A DNA stretch of 64,000 bases from Pseudoalteromonas rubra (GCF_005886805.2 NZ_CP045429.1:900501-964500), one strand, 5' to 3'; numbered from the stretch's first letter, positions 36,067 through 46,333 are shown. Notes: generated from the letters alone by a model not told the origin. Numbers and translations: made by a program.

Positions 36067-36411
36067 ATGAAAAAGATAATAACAACGTTAGCGTTATCAG
36101 TTGCAAGTTTATCTGCCCAGGCATATGACTGTTGGGGAAAAGTTAAAACGGTCGATATAACTCCTGCCGGATCGGTTTATCTGAGTGTCACGGGCTTAGG
36201 CGAAGCGAATTATGTATGTAACGTCACACAAAAATCAGGCTCATTTACACCAGAAGCGTGCCGTGTCATCTTTAGTCAAATGTTGGCGGCGAGCATGGCT
36301 GATAAAACAGTCACTCTGTGGTTTAAGAATGGTGAATTTAATAGCTGTACTGCCACAAACTGGAGTAGCTTTCACAGACACGGGCTTTATCATTTACGTG
36401 TAAATCAGTAA
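36067..36411 (+). CDS. Small secreted/periplasmic protein
   Basis: 114 aa. A clean Sec signal peptide MKKIITTLALSVASLSAQA with cleavage before YDCWGKV. The mature domain of about 95 residues is beta-rich with four cysteines (YDCW, YVCNV, EACRV, NSCTAT), likely two disulphides. I recognise no family. It has its own ribosome site (AAGGAAATCATAG) and stands alone between intergenic DNA and the convergent lnt gene. Confidence 0.7.
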   Translation: MKKIITTLALSVASLSAQAYDCWGKVKTVDITPAGSVYLSVTGLGEANYVCNVTQKSGSFTPEACRVIFSQMLAASMADKTVTLWFKNGEFNSCTATNWSSFHRHGLYHLRVNQ

Positions 36412-36442
36412 TCCCCTGATCGTTGCCCGGAGCGTGCGCTAA

Positions 36443-38023
36443 CTACAGATAGTCACGCTCCATGCTAGATTTCAGCTTAGATGTACTTCTTTTAAGCAAT
36501 ACCAGCCCCACTAAAGTGGCTACCAAGAGCCAAACCCACTTATTGCCATGCTGACTATAAAAGCTGTCCCCGCGCATCAGTTTCACGTCCAGTAACATTG
36601 TCTCCTCAACAAACTGAGGCAAGGTGTGCTGTGTCTGACTAAGTGGATCATAAATCCCACTGATCCCATTGTTGGTTACCCGAACCAAAGGACGTTGTAG
36701 TTCCAGCGCGCGCATCCGGGCAATTTGCATATGCTGATGCGGGCCGTGTGAATCCCCAAACCAGGCGTCATTGCTAACGGTAAAGAGAATATCAGACTGA
36801 CTGGTGTAGTTGTTTCTGACCAGTTCACTGAAGGCAATTTCGTAGCAGATAGCAGGCAGGACATGTAACCCATTGGCTATTAGGTTTGCTTGCTGTGCGT
36901 CACCCCGGGAGAAGGAAGACATAGCCAGGTTGAATAAGGGGGCAACCGGCCGTAACCAGGCTTCAAAAGGGACAAACTCTCCTATGGGGAGCAGCTGATG
37001 TTTTTGATAGCGGTTTGTGTGCAGATATTGATAATGACCCTGTTCGTCATCTGTCTGTTGCTTACCCACGACAATCAGGGTGTTGTAGACATTACGGGTG
37101 TCAAACTGATAATCAGGAATGCCTGTGATTAACGCACTTTGATTAAAAGCAGCAGCTTTGTCCAGGTTGTGCAAAAAGTCGAAGGCTAAGTCTTCAAGCT
37201 CCGGAATAGCTGCTTCTGGCCAGACAACCAGATCAGCCTGCTGCCACAGTGGTCGTGTCATATCCTGGTATTTTGACATGGTCGGCCAGAATTGTTCTGG
37301 TTCCCAGCGCAGGCTCTGCTGAATATTGCCCTGAACCAACAAGATGCGGGTTTGTTCGCCTGTATATTCAACCGGGTTATCTGTCGTACGAGTCAAAAAA
37401 GAGAGCGCAAACAGAGGCAGCAGGGTCATTAGAGTTAACTGATAGCGTTTATACCAGAGCAGGTAGTATAAAAGAGCACCAAACAACACACACACCAGAG
37501 TCAGACCAAATTCACCAATCCAGGGGGCGAGCACGTTTAGTGGGGAATCGGTCTGACTATAGCCAAAACTGAGCCAGGGGAACCCGGTCAGTAAAGTGCC
37601 GCGCAGATATTCAAATATCGCAAACCCGCTGAGCAGCAATGCGACACGTTGCCAGGGCTTGTCTGAGAAGCGTGTTGCCAGCGCAAAGGCCAGTGCAGGG
37701 TAAATAGCCAGATACGCACAAAGCAGGCCCATTAATAACAGCGAAGCTGGTAGGGGTAAACCACCGAACTGAGCAATTGATACATGCACCCAGCTTATTC
37801 CGGCCGCAAACCAGCCAAAGCCAAATAAAAAACCATACTTGGCTGCTTGTCGGGTCGTGGGCTGATCCGTTACAAAACACGCAACTGCGAGCGCGACAAA
37901 GATGATTGGCCATAGTCCAAATGGCGCGTAACTGAAGGTCAGTGAGGCACCGCTAAGCAGTGCCAGCCACGTAAACTTGTCTTTCAGTAGGGCGGTGAGT
38001 TTATTCGAGAACGTCTTCAACAT
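36443..38023 (-). CDS. lnt: Apolipoprotein N-acyltransferase
   Basis: 526 aa inner-membrane enzyme that adds the third acyl chain to lipoproteins. The N-terminal half has about seven hydrophobic helices (residues 10-225). The periplasmic nitrilase-like domain (about 225-490) holds the Glu of VWPEAAIPELED, a Lys region and the nucleophile Cys393 in PAICYEIAFSELVRN; NNGISGIYDPL and a final helix with KWVWLLVATLVGL close the protein. The start overlaps the corC stop by 23 nt, so it is last in the miaB-ybeZ-ybeY-corC-lnt cluster. A GGAGCGTG/CACGCTCC inverted repeat spans the stop codon. Confidence 0.97.
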   Translation of the reverse strand: MLKTFSNKLTALLKDKFTWLALLSGASLTFSYAPFGLWPIIFVALAVACFVTDQPTTRQAAKYGFLFGFGWFAAGISWVHVSIAQFGGLPLPASLLLMGLLCAYLAIYPALAFALATRFSDKPWQRVALLLSGFAIFEYLRGTLLTGFPWLSFGYSQTDSPLNVLAPWIGEFGLTLVCVLFGALLYYLLWYKRYQLTLMTLLPLFALSFLTRTTDNPVEYTGEQTRILLVQGNIQQSLRWEPEQFWPTMSKYQDMTRPLWQQADLVVWPEAAIPELEDLAFDFLHNLDKAAAFNQSALITGIPDYQFDTRNVYNTLIVVGKQQTDDEQGHYQYLHTNRYQKHQLLPIGEFVPFEAWLRPVAPLFNLAMSSFSRGDAQQANLIANGLHVLPAICYEIAFSELVRNNYTSQSDILFTVSNDAWFGDSHGPHQHMQIARMRALELQRPLVRVTNNGISGIYDPLSQTQHTLPQFVEETMLLDVKLMRGDSFYSQHGNKWVWLLVATLVGLVLLKRSTSKLKSSMERDYL

Positions 38024-38879
38024 GTTCGGTTTTTGGCATCGTCACCTGTAACTGCAAAATGCGGCGATTGTCCGAGTTGGTGACCTTGAATTGCAAGGGG
38101 GCAATGTCAATGGTTTCGCCGCGGCTTGGCATATGGCCAAATGCATGCAAGATTATCCCGCCTATGGTGTCTGCTTCCTGTGTATCATATTCCGTTTTGA
38201 AGTACTCGTTAAACTCATCCAATGGTGTCAGAGCCTGAACGTTAAACACGTGCTTAGACAACTGGCGGATGGCCTGTTGCTCGTCTTCATTATCGTGTTC
38301 ATCTTCAATCTCACCGACGATGGTCTCAAGAATGTCTTCAATGGTCACCAGGCCTGAAACACCTCCGTACTCATCAATGACAATCGCCATGTGGTAACGT
38401 TTTTGTCGAAATTCATTGAGCAGCGCATCAACACGTTTACTCTCAGGAACCACAACCGCCGGGCGCAAGTATTCACGAATGGTTGGTAATTCACTGTCAC
38501 GCTGAACAATCAGGGGTAACAGATCTTTGGCCAGCAAAATGCCTTCGACATGATCTTTGTCTTCGCAAATGACCGGGAAACGCGAATGGCTGGATTCAAC
38601 CATTGCGGGTAACTGCGACTCCAGGTCCTGATCAATATCCAACGTCACCATTTGTGAACGCGGGATCATGATGTCGCGGACTTTTAACTCAGAAACACTG
38701 AGTACGCCTTCCATCATGTCTTTGGTTTCAGGATCGATCAGGGCTCTTTCCTGTGCGTCGGCAATTACCTCTACCAACTCTTCTTTGTTTTGGGGTTCCC
38801 CTTGCAGCATCTGTGTGATGCGTCCCAGCCAGGTCTTGCTCGAAGAACCCTGACTACTTTGCGAGTTTTCGTCGCTCAT
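38001..38879 (-). CDS. corC: CorC/YbeX, CBS-domain magnesium/cobalt efflux-associated protein
   Basis: 292 aa. It has two CBS domains (about 70-190; [60 protein letters not shown]) and a C-terminal CorC_HlyC transporter-associated domain (about 205-285; [27 protein letters not shown]). There is no N-terminal membrane part, as in the short CorC/YbeX group. In E. coli this gene is linked to ribosome maturation together with ybeY as well as to metal efflux. It lies between ybeY and lnt in the conserved order. Confidence 0.95.
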   Translation of the reverse strand: MSDENSQSSQGSSSKTWLGRITQMLQGEPQNKEELVEVIADAQERALIDPETKDMMEGVLSVSELKVRDIMIPRSQMVTLDIDQDLESQLPAMVESSHSRFPVICEDKDHVEGILLAKDLLPLIVQRDSELPTIREYLRPAVVVPESKRVDALLNEFRQKRYHMAIVIDEYGGVSGLVTIEDILETIVGEIEDEHDNEDEQQAIRQLSKHVFNVQALTPLDEFNEYFKTEYDTQEADTIGGIILHAFGHMPSRGETIDIAPLQFKVTNSDNRRILQLQVTMPKTEHVEDVLE

Positions 38880-38901
38880 TGCGGTGTGTTACTCCAGTCG
38901 G

Positions 38902-39360
38902 TTAAACGTCATCTCGATATGGGTCAGCAATGCCCAGATCGGCTAAGAATTCTTTTTCAAGACTTTCCATTTCATCGGCGTCCTGTTCATTTATATGGTC
39001 AAAGCCCAACAAATGCAAGCACCCGTGTACCACCATATGAGCAAAATGATCGTGGAAGGTTTTTTCCTGTTCTTCGGCCTCTCGAAAAACAACCTGAGGA
39101 CAAATAATTAGGTCACCAACCAGTGGTAGCTCAATCCCAGGTGGTGCTTCAAAAGGAAAAGACAGCACATTGGTGGGCTTGTCTTTTCCGCGGTACTGGC
39201 TGTTCAGCTCCTGGCTTTCTGCTTCATCTGCAATTCGTATGGTAACCTCGGCCTCTTCCTTATACGCAAGGAGTGCTTTTTCGGCCCACAACTGAAATTG
39301 TTCCGCAGAAGGCAGGTTGGCGAAGTCACTGGCAATCTGTAGATCTACCTCAAGCGACAT
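38902..39360 (-). CDS. ybeY: Endoribonuclease YbeY, 16S rRNA 3' maturation
   Basis: 152 aa. Zinc-binding motif [11 protein letters not shown] near residues 113-123, plus [15 protein letters not shown] near 53-68, the two signatures of the UPF0054/YbeY metalloprotein. It processes 16S rRNA and takes part in ribosome quality control. The ATG overlaps the ybeZ stop by one base (TAATG), so translation is coupled. Confidence 0.97.
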   Translation of the reverse strand: MSLEVDLQIASDFANLPSAEQFQLWAEKALLAYKEEAEVTIRIADEAESQELNSQYRGKDKPTNVLSFPFEAPPGIELPLVGDLIICPQVVFREAEEQEKTFHDHFAHMVVHGCLHLLGFDHINEQDADEMESLEKEFLADLGIADPYRDDV

Positions 39361-40442
39361 TATGAGCGCTCCTCGTCGTTGGCGTTTGGATGTGTATCAG
39401 CCGGTGTGGTATTGGCCTGTGCCTGTAATCTTGCCTGCTGTTTGTTAAACTTTTCCTTTCGCTCGGCTTCTTCTTTTTTCTCGTAGGCCTCAACAATGCG
39501 TGCGACTACTGGGTGACGTACCACATCGTGAGATTTAAAGAAGTTAAACGAAATCTCGTCAACCTCTCCCAATACATCAATGGCATGGCGCAGACCAGAG
39601 CGCGCACCGCGAGGTAAATCCACCTGAGTGATGTCACCCGTGATCACGGCTTTAGAGTTAAAACCGATCCGGGTCAGAAACATCTTCATCTGCTCTGTGG
39701 TGGTGTTCTGGCTTTCATCGAGAATTATAAAGGCATCGTTCAGTGTCCGGCCACGCATATACGCTAGCGGTGCAACTTCAATCACGTTCTTTTCGATCAA
39801 ACGCTCGACTTTTTCAAAACCCAGCATCTCAAATAGCGCATCGTAAAGCGGACGTAGGTAAGGGTCTATTTTTTGTGTTAGGTCGCCAGGCAAGAAACCC
39901 AGCTTTTCACCCGCTTCAACGGCCGGACGAGTCAACAGAATACGACGAATTTCCTGGCGTTCCAGGGCATCTACCGCCGCCGCTACTGCCAGGTAGGTTT
40001 TACCTGTCCCTGCCGGACCGATACCAAAACAGATGTCATGGGTCAGAATATTGGCCACATACTGACTCTGATTGGGGTTACGAGGCTTAACCACACCACG
40101 GCGTGTTTTTATAAAGACTTCTTTTTCCCACACATCTGGGGCTTCCTGCTCCAGGCAGTTGGCCTCAGTGATAGCCAAATGAACTTGGTCTGGCTCAATA
40201 TCGACAAACTTGCCGCGTACGGGCTGAGTTTCTACATACAGGGATTTTAAAATGTCGACCGCAGCCTTAGCCACAAGCGGTTGGCCTGTGACTTTGAACC
40301 AGTTATCTCTGTGGGTAATTTCAATGCCCAGACGACGTTCAATTTGCTTCAGGTTGTCATCAAAAGGCCCGCATAAAGAAGATAGGCGGTGATTGTCGGA
40401 GGGTTCCAGATAAAATTCGATATTCTTGACTTGGTTACTCAA
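39360..40442 (-). CDS. ybeZ: PhoH-like ATPase YbeZ
   Basis: 360 aa. Walker [16 protein letters not shown] near residue 140, Walker B region [12 protein letters not shown], and [20 protein letters not shown]: the PhoH family P-loop. It works with YbeY in RNA metabolism. The start codon is TTG at 40442 with AGGAAG upstream; no ATG fits the conserved N-terminus [41 protein letters not shown] charged tail follows the domain. The GC-rich hairpin before it may trim read-through from miaB. Confidence 0.95.
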   Translation of the reverse strand: MSNQVKNIEFYLEPSDNHRLSSLCGPFDDNLKQIERRLGIEITHRDNWFKVTGQPLVAKAAVDILKSLYVETQPVRGKFVDIEPDQVHLAITEANCLEQEAPDVWEKEVFIKTRRGVVKPRNPNQSQYVANILTHDICFGIGPAGTGKTYLAVAAAVDALERQEIRRILLTRPAVEAGEKLGFLPGDLTQKIDPYLRPLYDALFEMLGFEKVERLIEKNVIEVAPLAYMRGRTLNDAFIILDESQNTTTEQMKMFLTRIGFNSKAVITGDITQVDLPRGARSGLRHAIDVLGEVDEISFNFFKSHDVVRHPVVARIVEAYEKKEEAERKEKFNKQQARLQAQANTTPADTHPNANDEERS

Positions 40443-40461
40443 AACAACTTCCTAATAACAA

Positions 40462-40483
40462 GACGCCAGCATCAGCTGGCGTC
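40462..40483 (-). terminator. Hairpin between miaB and ybeZ, possible attenuator
   Basis: Perfect 9-bp stem GACGCCAGC/GCTGGCGTC with loop ATCA (40471-40474) in the 53-nt miaB-ybeZ gap. The following - strand tract TTGTTATT is only partly T, so it is a weak terminator or an RNA-processing stem that sets miaB versus ybeZ levels. Confidence 0.55.
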
Positions 40484-40495
40484 GAAATTCCAAGA

Positions 40496-41929
40496 CTAAG
40501 GCGTAAAGGTGGCAACACCCAGCTCATTGGCTTCTGGTTCTGCTGGTGCACGATTTAAGATATCCGAAGGTGCAACATCTCGGCGTAAGTCCATCTCAGT
40601 TTCAGTTCTGATCAGTTCACCACGCAATGAATTGGGCAGCGCCTCAGTGATACGTACGTCAACGAACTGACCGATCACTGAGTGTGGACCTTCAAAATTC
40701 ACAACCCGATTATTCTCGGTACGGCCACGTAATTCCATTGGGTTCTTTTTCGAAGGACCTTCAACCAGGATGCGTTGCTCAGTATCATGCATTTTACGGC
40801 TGATGTCCTGTGCCATCTGATTGATGCGATTTTGCAGCAAGTACAAACGCTCTTTCTTTTCTTGTTCGGTTACATCATCAGGCAGATCCGATGCCGGCGT
40901 ACCTGGACGAGCTGAATAGATAAAGCTGAAGCTCATATCAAAGCCAATGTCGTTGATCAGATTCATGGTCGCTTCGAAATCCGCTTTACTTTCTCCCGGG
41001 AAGCCAATAATGAAGTCTGAGCTCATGCTTAGGTTCGGGCGGATCTTACGCAGTTTGCGGATCGTAGACTTGTATTCCAGTGCTGTATGGCCACGCTTCA
41101 TCAGGTTCAGAATGCGGTCTGAGCCACTTTGAACCGGTAAGTGCAGGTGATCTACCAACTCTGGTACGTCTGCGTATGCATCGATGATGTCAGGTGTAAA
41201 CTCAACTGGGTGTGAGGTGGTGTAACGAATGCGGTCGATGCCATCGATAGCCGCGACAAAGCGCAGCAGATCAGAGAAGTAGCAAATTTCGCCATCATGC
41301 ATTTCACCGCGATAGGCATTGACGTTTTGACCCAGCAGGTTGACTTCACGCACACCTTGCTCTGCCAGTTGCGCAACTTCAAGTAAAACATCATCTAGAG
41401 GACGGCTCACTTCCTCACCACGCGTATAAGGTACAACGCAGAAAGTACAGTATTTAGAGCAGCCTTCCATAATGGATACAAACGCACTCGGGCCTTCTGC
41501 TTTTGGCTCTGGCAGGCGATCGAACTTTTCGATTTCCGGGAATGAAATATCGACCACTGAGCCTTGCTTGCTTTGGACCTGTTTGATCATTTCAGGCAGA
41601 CGGTGCAAAGTTTGCGGACCGAAAACGATATCGACAAAGGGCGCACGCTGGCGGATTGTGTCGCCTTCCTGAGAGGCCACACAGCCACCCACACCAATAA
41701 CCAAATCTGGATTATCGTCTTTTAGCAACTTCCAGCGGCCCAGCTGGTGAAATACTTTTTCCTGTGCTTTTTCACGAATTGAACAGGTATTGAGTAGGAT
41801 CACATCCGCTTGTTCAGCTTCTTCTGTTAGCTGATAGCCATTGGTGGAATCAAGCAGATCCGCCATTTTCTGGGAGTCATACTCGTTCATCTGACAGCCC
41901 CAGGTTTTGATATGCAACTTTTTACTCAT
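40496..41929 (-). CDS. miaB: tRNA-2-methylthio-N6-dimethylallyladenosine synthase
   Basis: 477 aa radical-SAM methylthiotransferase that modifies A37 of tRNAs reading UNN codons. The N-terminal UPF0004 domain holds the auxiliary cluster cysteines ([32 protein letters not shown]). The radical-SAM motif is [12 protein letters not shown] near residue 156. A C-terminal TRAM domain (about 370-440) follows. It heads the miaB-ybeZ-ybeY-corC-lnt cluster and is divergent from ubiF, as in E. coli. Confidence 0.97.
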   Translation of the reverse strand: MSKKLHIKTWGCQMNEYDSQKMADLLDSTNGYQLTEEAEQADVILLNTCSIREKAQEKVFHQLGRWKLLKDDNPDLVIGVGGCVASQEGDTIRQRAPFVDIVFGPQTLHRLPEMIKQVQSKQGSVVDISFPEIEKFDRLPEPKAEGPSAFVSIMEGCSKYCTFCVVPYTRGEEVSRPLDDVLLEVAQLAEQGVREVNLLGQNVNAYRGEMHDGEICYFSDLLRFVAAIDGIDRIRYTTSHPVEFTPDIIDAYADVPELVDHLHLPVQSGSDRILNLMKRGHTALEYKSTIRKLRKIRPNLSMSSDFIIGFPGESKADFEATMNLINDIGFDMSFSFIYSARPGTPASDLPDDVTEQEKKERLYLLQNRINQMAQDISRKMHDTEQRILVEGPSKKNPMELRGRTENNRVVNFEGPHSVIGQFVDVRITEALPNSLRGELIRTETEMDLRRDVAPSDILNRAPAEPEANELGVATFTP

Positions 41930-42255
41930 TGAAATAATGCCTCGTTTTCAACTCGGTGAATAGCACGATGTGCGACGCTAAAACAACTAATGTCACTAAG
42001 CCGACCCGCTCATCTCCTGAATCAATACAGAGCATAGTCTGTATCCTTGCCAGGATCTTGCGTGAAATTAGTTTAAAGGACGCGTATTTTATATGACCTA
42101 ATGACACTAGCCAAGTATAGTTTTTAACTTTAAAAACCAAGATCAAGGCATCTTGTATTTGCTCAGCTACAATATGCAGGGCAATAAACCTTTCAGAACG
42201 AATTGGGTTACAATAGCGGGATATAACTTAGCAAGCTGAACTAAGGAGAAAGGGT
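41930..42255. promoter_or_regulatory. miaB / ubiF divergent intergenic region
   Basis: 326 bp without a gene. It must contain both promoters. A TATAAC-like box near 42221 and AAGGAGAAAGGGT directly before ubiF are visible; the -35 elements are not clear. Confidence 0.5.
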
Positions 42256-43419
42256 ATGAAAAACAAAGTGCTGATAGTTGGTGGTGGCATGGTTGGCGCA
42301 GCAGCTGCCGTGAAGCTCGCACAGCAAGGTCTGGCAGTCACAGTGCTCGAAACGCACCCATTGGATGCCATGCTGGCACTGACAGACGAGACCATTGATA
42401 TTCGAGTCTCTGCCATTAATCGCTTTTCAGAAGCCTTGCTGGATGAGCTGCAGGCAATGCCGATGCTTCGCAATGCCAGGCTGGCACCGTATCAACAGCT
42501 TGAAGCGTATGAGCAGGAAAATAACAGCCTGTTATTTGATTGCGAGGAGCTGGCTGCAACGCATTTAGGCCACATTGTCGAAAACCGTCTTATTCAGGCC
42601 AGTTTATGGGTACAATTCGAACGCCTTGGCATTCAGGTCGAGCAGGTTTCTGGCACGCCTCAGGCAATCAAGCAAGATACTGATTCGGTTGAGTTGATTT
42701 ACCCGGAGCAAAGCTATCAGGCCGATTTACTCTTAGCAGCTGACGGAGGGCGCTCTGTGGTACGCAAACTGGCTGGCATTGGGGTGACCGGTTGGCAATA
42801 TCAGCAGCATTGTATGGGTGTGCTGATCAAACTGGATGCGCCGCAGCAGGTAAAAACCTGGCAGCAGTTTAAGCCGTCCGGACCGATTGCCTTTTTGCCT
42901 ATGCAATACCCGTACGCCAATCTGATCTGGTATCACCATGGCAATGAGCTGGCGCAGATGAAGACGTTATCGAATGCACAGTTAAAGGAGGAGATACAAA
43001 ATCACTTCTTCGATTTACCCGGTGAGTTTGAGGTGTTGCAAAGCGCGGTATTTCCGTTAGCCAGACAACATGCTAATCAATACCATCAGGGGCGTGTTGT
43101 CTTGATTGGCGACTCAGCACATACCATTAATCCACTGGCCGGGCAGGGCGTGAATTTAGGATTCAAAGATGTGGCTGCGCTGGCAAGCGTACTGGAAGGC
43201 GCTGACGATATTGGTAACGCCGCCTTGCTGCGCCGCTATGAGCAGAGCCGTCGTAACGATAATCTGATGATGATGAGTATGATGGATGCGTGTTATTTTG
43301 GCTTCTCTAACGAAATTGCACCATTAAAGCATTTCCGCAACCTGGTGTTAAAAGTGGCTAATCATGCTGGTCCAATTAAACGTGAAGTATTGAAACATGC
43401 AATGGGTGGCGTCGTTTAG
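42256..43419 (+). CDS. ubiF: FAD-dependent ubiquinone biosynthesis hydroxylase UbiF
   Basis: 387 aa. FAD-binding Rossmann start VLIVGGGMVGAAAAVKLAQQG, the middle motif LLLAADGGRSVVRKLAG, and the GD motif VVLIGDSAHTINPLAGQGVNLGF near residue 275-297 mark the UbiH/UbiF/COQ6 family. The substrate would be 2-polyprenyl-3-methyl-6-methoxy-benzoquinol. The choice of UbiF over UbiH or UbiI rests on gene order: miaB divergent and the Met/Leu/Gln tRNA cluster just beyond, exactly as in E. coli. Strong ribosome site AAGGAGAAAGGGT. Confidence 0.9.
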   Translation: MKNKVLIVGGGMVGAAAAVKLAQQGLAVTVLETHPLDAMLALTDETIDIRVSAINRFSEALLDELQAMPMLRNARLAPYQQLEAYEQENNSLLFDCEELAATHLGHIVENRLIQASLWVQFERLGIQVEQVSGTPQAIKQDTDSVELIYPEQSYQADLLLAADGGRSVVRKLAGIGVTGWQYQQHCMGVLIKLDAPQQVKTWQQFKPSGPIAFLPMQYPYANLIWYHHGNELAQMKTLSNAQLKEEIQNHFFDLPGEFEVLQSAVFPLARQHANQYHQGRVVLIGDSAHTINPLAGQGVNLGFKDVAALASVLEGADDIGNAALLRRYEQSRRNDNLMMMSMMDACYFGFSNEIAPLKHFRNLVLKVANHAGPIKREVLKHAMGGVV

Positions 43420-43547
43420 ACGTCATTCATAATAGGAACAACAGATAGCAAAGCAATAAAACTAAATGGAAATTATAGTGAAAATGGATAAATAATTAGG
43501 ATGTTTCGGAGGAATAAAAATGGAATTTTGGATGTCTTAGAACTAAA

Positions 43548-43632
43548 TGGTGCGGAAGGAGAGACTTGAACTCTCACAACCGAAGTTACAGAAACCTGAA
43601 TCCTGCGCGTCTACCAATTCCGCCACTTCCGC
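43548..43632 (-). tRNA. tRNA-Leu(CAG)
   Basis: 85 nt including encoded CCA. Acceptor arms GCGGAAG/CTTCCGC, long variable arm, anticodon loop TTCAGGT (anticodon CAG). Last gene of the - strand tRNA array. Confidence 0.95.
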
Positions 43633-43660
43633 ATCGTATATTTAGCTTACTAATGAAAAA

Positions 43661-43712
43661 GAAACCTGAATCCTGCGTCTCATTCGACAACAGCCAATTC
43701 TGCCACTTCCGC
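43661..43712 (-). pseudogene. Degenerate tRNA-Leu(CAG) remnant
   Basis: Only the 5' half remains: the acceptor GCGGAAG, D-arm and anticodon region (CAGGATTCAGGTTTC) match the neighbouring Leu-CAG genes. About 10 extra bases disrupt the D-arm and the variable arm, T-arm and CCA end are missing. It lies between the two intact Leu-CAG copies, and the following GCATCGTATATTT flank is repeated beside all three. Confidence 0.85.
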
Positions 43713-43771
43713 ATCGTATATTTGATTTTTAAAAAAAAGAAAAGTTTTAAGATTTTAAGATAAGAGTTAAA

Positions 43772-43856
43772 TGGTGCGGAAAGAGAGACTTGAACTCTCA
43801 CAACCGAAGTTACAGAAACCTGAATCCTGCGCGTCTACCAATTCCGCCACTTCCGC
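43772..43856 (-). tRNA. tRNA-Leu(CAG), second copy
   Basis: 85 nt, near identical to the copy at 43548. One substitution in the 3' acceptor strand (TTTCCGC instead of CTTCCGC) leaves a G-U pair at the last acceptor position, so the gene should still be functional. Confidence 0.94.
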
Positions 43857-43893
43857 ATCGTATATTTAACTGAATTTTCATCTCTTGAAGAGA

Positions 43894-43968
43894 TGGCTGG
43901 AGTACCAGGATTTGAACCTGGGAATGGCGGGATCAAAACCCGCTGCCTTACCGCTTGGCGATACTCCA
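43894..43968 (-). tRNA. tRNA-Gln(TTG)
   Basis: 75 nt with encoded CCA. Acceptor TGGAGTA/TACTCCA, anticodon stem GCGGG/CCCGC with loop TTTTGAT (anticodon TTG). Confidence 0.95.
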
Positions 43969-44085
43969 GCAATAATTCAAATCTTGAATCCAGATAAATC
44001 TAAATCGATAATATCCTTCTTCTTAACGCTTGATACTACAGAAATAAAAAGCGTAATCAAGTGTTTTAGTTCAACTTGAAGAACA

Positions 44086-44170
<85 letters not shown>

Positions 44171-44197
44171 ATCAAATTGTATCTCTCAAAGAAGAGA

Positions 44198-44272
44198 TGG
44201 CTGGAGTACCAGGATTTGAACCTGGGAATGGCGGGATCAAAACCCGCTGCCTTACCGCTTGGCGATACTCCA
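44198..44272 (-). tRNA. tRNA-Gln(TTG)
   Basis: 75 nt, same sequence as the other Gln copies, anticodon TTG, CCA encoded. Confidence 0.95.
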
Positions 44273-44314
44273 ACAAAGGTATTAAAAGTTGTTTCAGTTC
44301 AAACTTTAAGAACA

Positions 44315-44399
<85 letters not shown>

Positions 44400-44403
44400 A
44401 TGT

Positions 44404-44478
44404 TGGCTGGAGTACCAGGATTTGAACCTGGGAATGGCGGGATCAAAACCCGCTGCCTTACCGCTTGGCGATACTCCA
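44404..44478 (-). tRNA. tRNA-Gln(TTG)
   Basis: 75 nt, anticodon TTG, CCA encoded. Confidence 0.95.
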
Positions 44479-44517
44479 ACGAAACTAAATCTGTTTTAGT
44501 TCTGACTTAAAAGAACA

Positions 44518-44602
<85 letters not shown>

Positions 44603-44606
44603 AACG

Positions 44607-44683
44607 TGGTGGCTATGCCCTGATTTGAACAGGGGACCCCATCATTATGAGTGATGTGCTCTAACCAGCTGAGCTACATAGCC
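44607..44683 (-). tRNA. tRNA-Met(CAT), elongator type
   Basis: 77 nt with CCA. GGCTATG/CATAGCC acceptor, anticodon loop CTCATAA (CAT). It has a fully paired 1-72 position, so it is an elongator rather than an initiator. Confidence 0.93.
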
Positions 44684-44685
44684 AT

Positions 44686-44760
44686 TGGCTGGAGTACCAG
44701 GATTTGAACCTGGGAATGGCGGGATCAAAACCCGCTGCCTTACCGCTTGGCGATACTCCA
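44686..44760 (-). tRNA. tRNA-Gln(TTG)
   Basis: 75 nt, anticodon TTG, CCA encoded; two bases from the Met gene. Confidence 0.95.
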
Positions 44761-44796
44761 ACGAAAAGTTGATTATTTTAGTTCTTATCGAGAACA

Positions 44797-44881
<85 letters not shown>

Positions 44882-44920
44882 GTCTTGCTAGCTAGATGAG
44901 TTTTGGTAGTAATTAAAGCA

Positions 44921-44997
44921 TGGTGGCTATGCCCTGATTTGAACAGGGGACCCCATCATTATGAGTGATGTGCTCTAACCAGCTGAGCTACATAGCC
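44921..44997 (-). tRNA. tRNA-Met(CAT), elongator type
   Basis: 77 nt, same sequence as the copy at 44607. It is the first gene of the tRNA array behind the promoter at 45035-45063. Confidence 0.94.
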
Positions 44998-45034
44998 ATC
45001 TCTTTAATTTCTCATCATCGCTGATGCGGGGCGT

Positions 45035-45063
45035 ATTATGCGTATATGGCCGTATGTCGTCAA
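45035..45063 (-). promoter_or_regulatory. tRNA array promoter with GC-rich discriminator
   Basis: On the - strand, TTGACG (complement of 45058-45063), exactly 17 bp, then CATAAT (complement of 45035-45040), followed by ACGCCCCGCATC. The near-consensus boxes plus a GC-rich discriminator are typical of stringently controlled stable-RNA promoters. Confidence 0.85.
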
Positions 45064-45178
45064 CACCTTTTTTGCAAAAAAATACCTAACACAGTTTGTT
45101 TGCAGATAAATTAAGCGAACCAGCGTGTTTTTAATGCAATTAGGCTAATAATTTCGCGTCCAGTGTAATAGAAAGACA

Positions 45179-45203
45179 AAAAAAGCGCCATGAGGCGCTT
45201 TTT
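45179..45203 (-). terminator. Terminator of ychF
   Basis: Stem AAAAGCGCC/GGCGCTTTT with loop ATGA, A and T runs on both sides, 38 nt past the ychF stop. It also insulates the tRNA array promoter. Confidence 0.9.
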
Positions 45204-45241
45204 GTAAGACAGGTTTTGCCTGCCATTATTGAGTGCGTTAC

Positions 45242-46333
45242 TTAGACATTGAACAAGAAGTTCATCACATCGCCGTCTTTAACGATGTAATCTTTACCTT
45301 CCTGACGCATTTTACCTGCGTCTTTAGCACCGCTTTCGCCTTGGTATTCAATGTAATCATTAAAACCAATGGTTTGTGCACGAATAAAGCCGCGCTCAAA
45401 GTCAGTGTGGATCTTACCTGCTGCTTGTGGCGCAGTTGCACCGACAGGAATGGTCCATGCACGTACTTCTTTTACACCAGCAGTAAAGTAGGTTTGCAGT
45501 TTTAGTAGCTCGTACCCACCGCGGATCACCAGGTTAAGCCCCGGCTCTTCCAGACCAAGGTCGGCCATAAACTCAAGCTTGTCTTCTTCTTCAAGTTCAG
45601 ACAGCTCAGACTCAATCGCAGCACAGACTGGAATTACAACAGCGTCTTCCGCTGCGGCAATTTCACGTACTTTGTCTAAAAATGGGTTATTTTCAAAACC
45701 ATCTTCAGTGACGTTGGCGATATACATAGTCGGTTTGATCGTTAAGAAGTTCAGTGGCTTGATTGCAGCCAGCTCTTCTTTAGTCAGTTCCAATGAACGC
45801 AGTGTTAAACCTTCATCAAGGTGTGCTTTGACTTTTTCCAAGACTTCGTTTTGGAATTTAGCGTCTTTATCGCCACCTTTGGCCTTTTTAGCATTTCGCT
45901 GCGCTGCGCGGTCGGCTGCTTCCATGTCGGATAACACAAGCTCTGTGTTGATGACATCGATATCATCCGCCGGGTTTACCTGACCAGATACGTGCACGAT
46001 GTTTTCATCTTCAAAGCAACGAACTACATGACCAATCGCATCGGTTTCGCGAATGTTTGCGAGGAATTGGTTACCCAGACCTTCACCTTTTGATGCGCCT
46101 TTTACCAGACCCGCGATATCAACAAATTCCATTGTTGTGGCAATGGTTTTTTGTGGATTAACAATCGCAGCCAGTTGATCCAAACGAGGATCCGGAACGG
46201 CAACAACGCCCGTGTTTGGTTCGATAGTACAAAAAGGGAAGTTCGCGGCTTCGATGCCCGCTTTGGTTAATGCATTGAATAGGGTTGACTTACCAACGTT
46301 AGGTAGGCCAACAATGCCACATTTAAAACCCAT
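45242..46333 (-). CDS. ychF: Redox-regulated ATPase / GTPase YchF (OLA1 family)
   Basis: 363 aa Obg-family P-loop protein that binds ribosomes and prefers ATP. G1 is [15 protein letters not shown] at residues 8-22, G3 is [20 protein letters not shown], and a coiled coil (about 125-200) follows. The C-terminal TGS domain ends [15 protein letters not shown] and [16 protein letters not shown]. It follows pth in the same direction, the usual order in gammaproteobacteria. Confidence 0.97.
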   Translation of the reverse strand: MGFKCGIVGLPNVGKSTLFNALTKAGIEAANFPFCTIEPNTGVVAVPDPRLDQLAAIVNPQKTIATTMEFVDIAGLVKGASKGEGLGNQFLANIRETDAIGHVVRCFEDENIVHVSGQVNPADDIDVINTELVLSDMEAADRAAQRNAKKAKGGDKDAKFQNEVLEKVKAHLDEGLTLRSLELTKEELAAIKPLNFLTIKPTMYIANVTEDGFENNPFLDKVREIAAAEDAVVIPVCAAIESELSELEEEDKLEFMADLGLEEPGLNLVIRGGYELLKLQTYFTAGVKEVRAWTIPVGATAPQAAGKIHTDFERGFIRAQTIGFNDYIEYQGESGAKDAGKMRQEGKDYIVKDGDVMNFLFNV

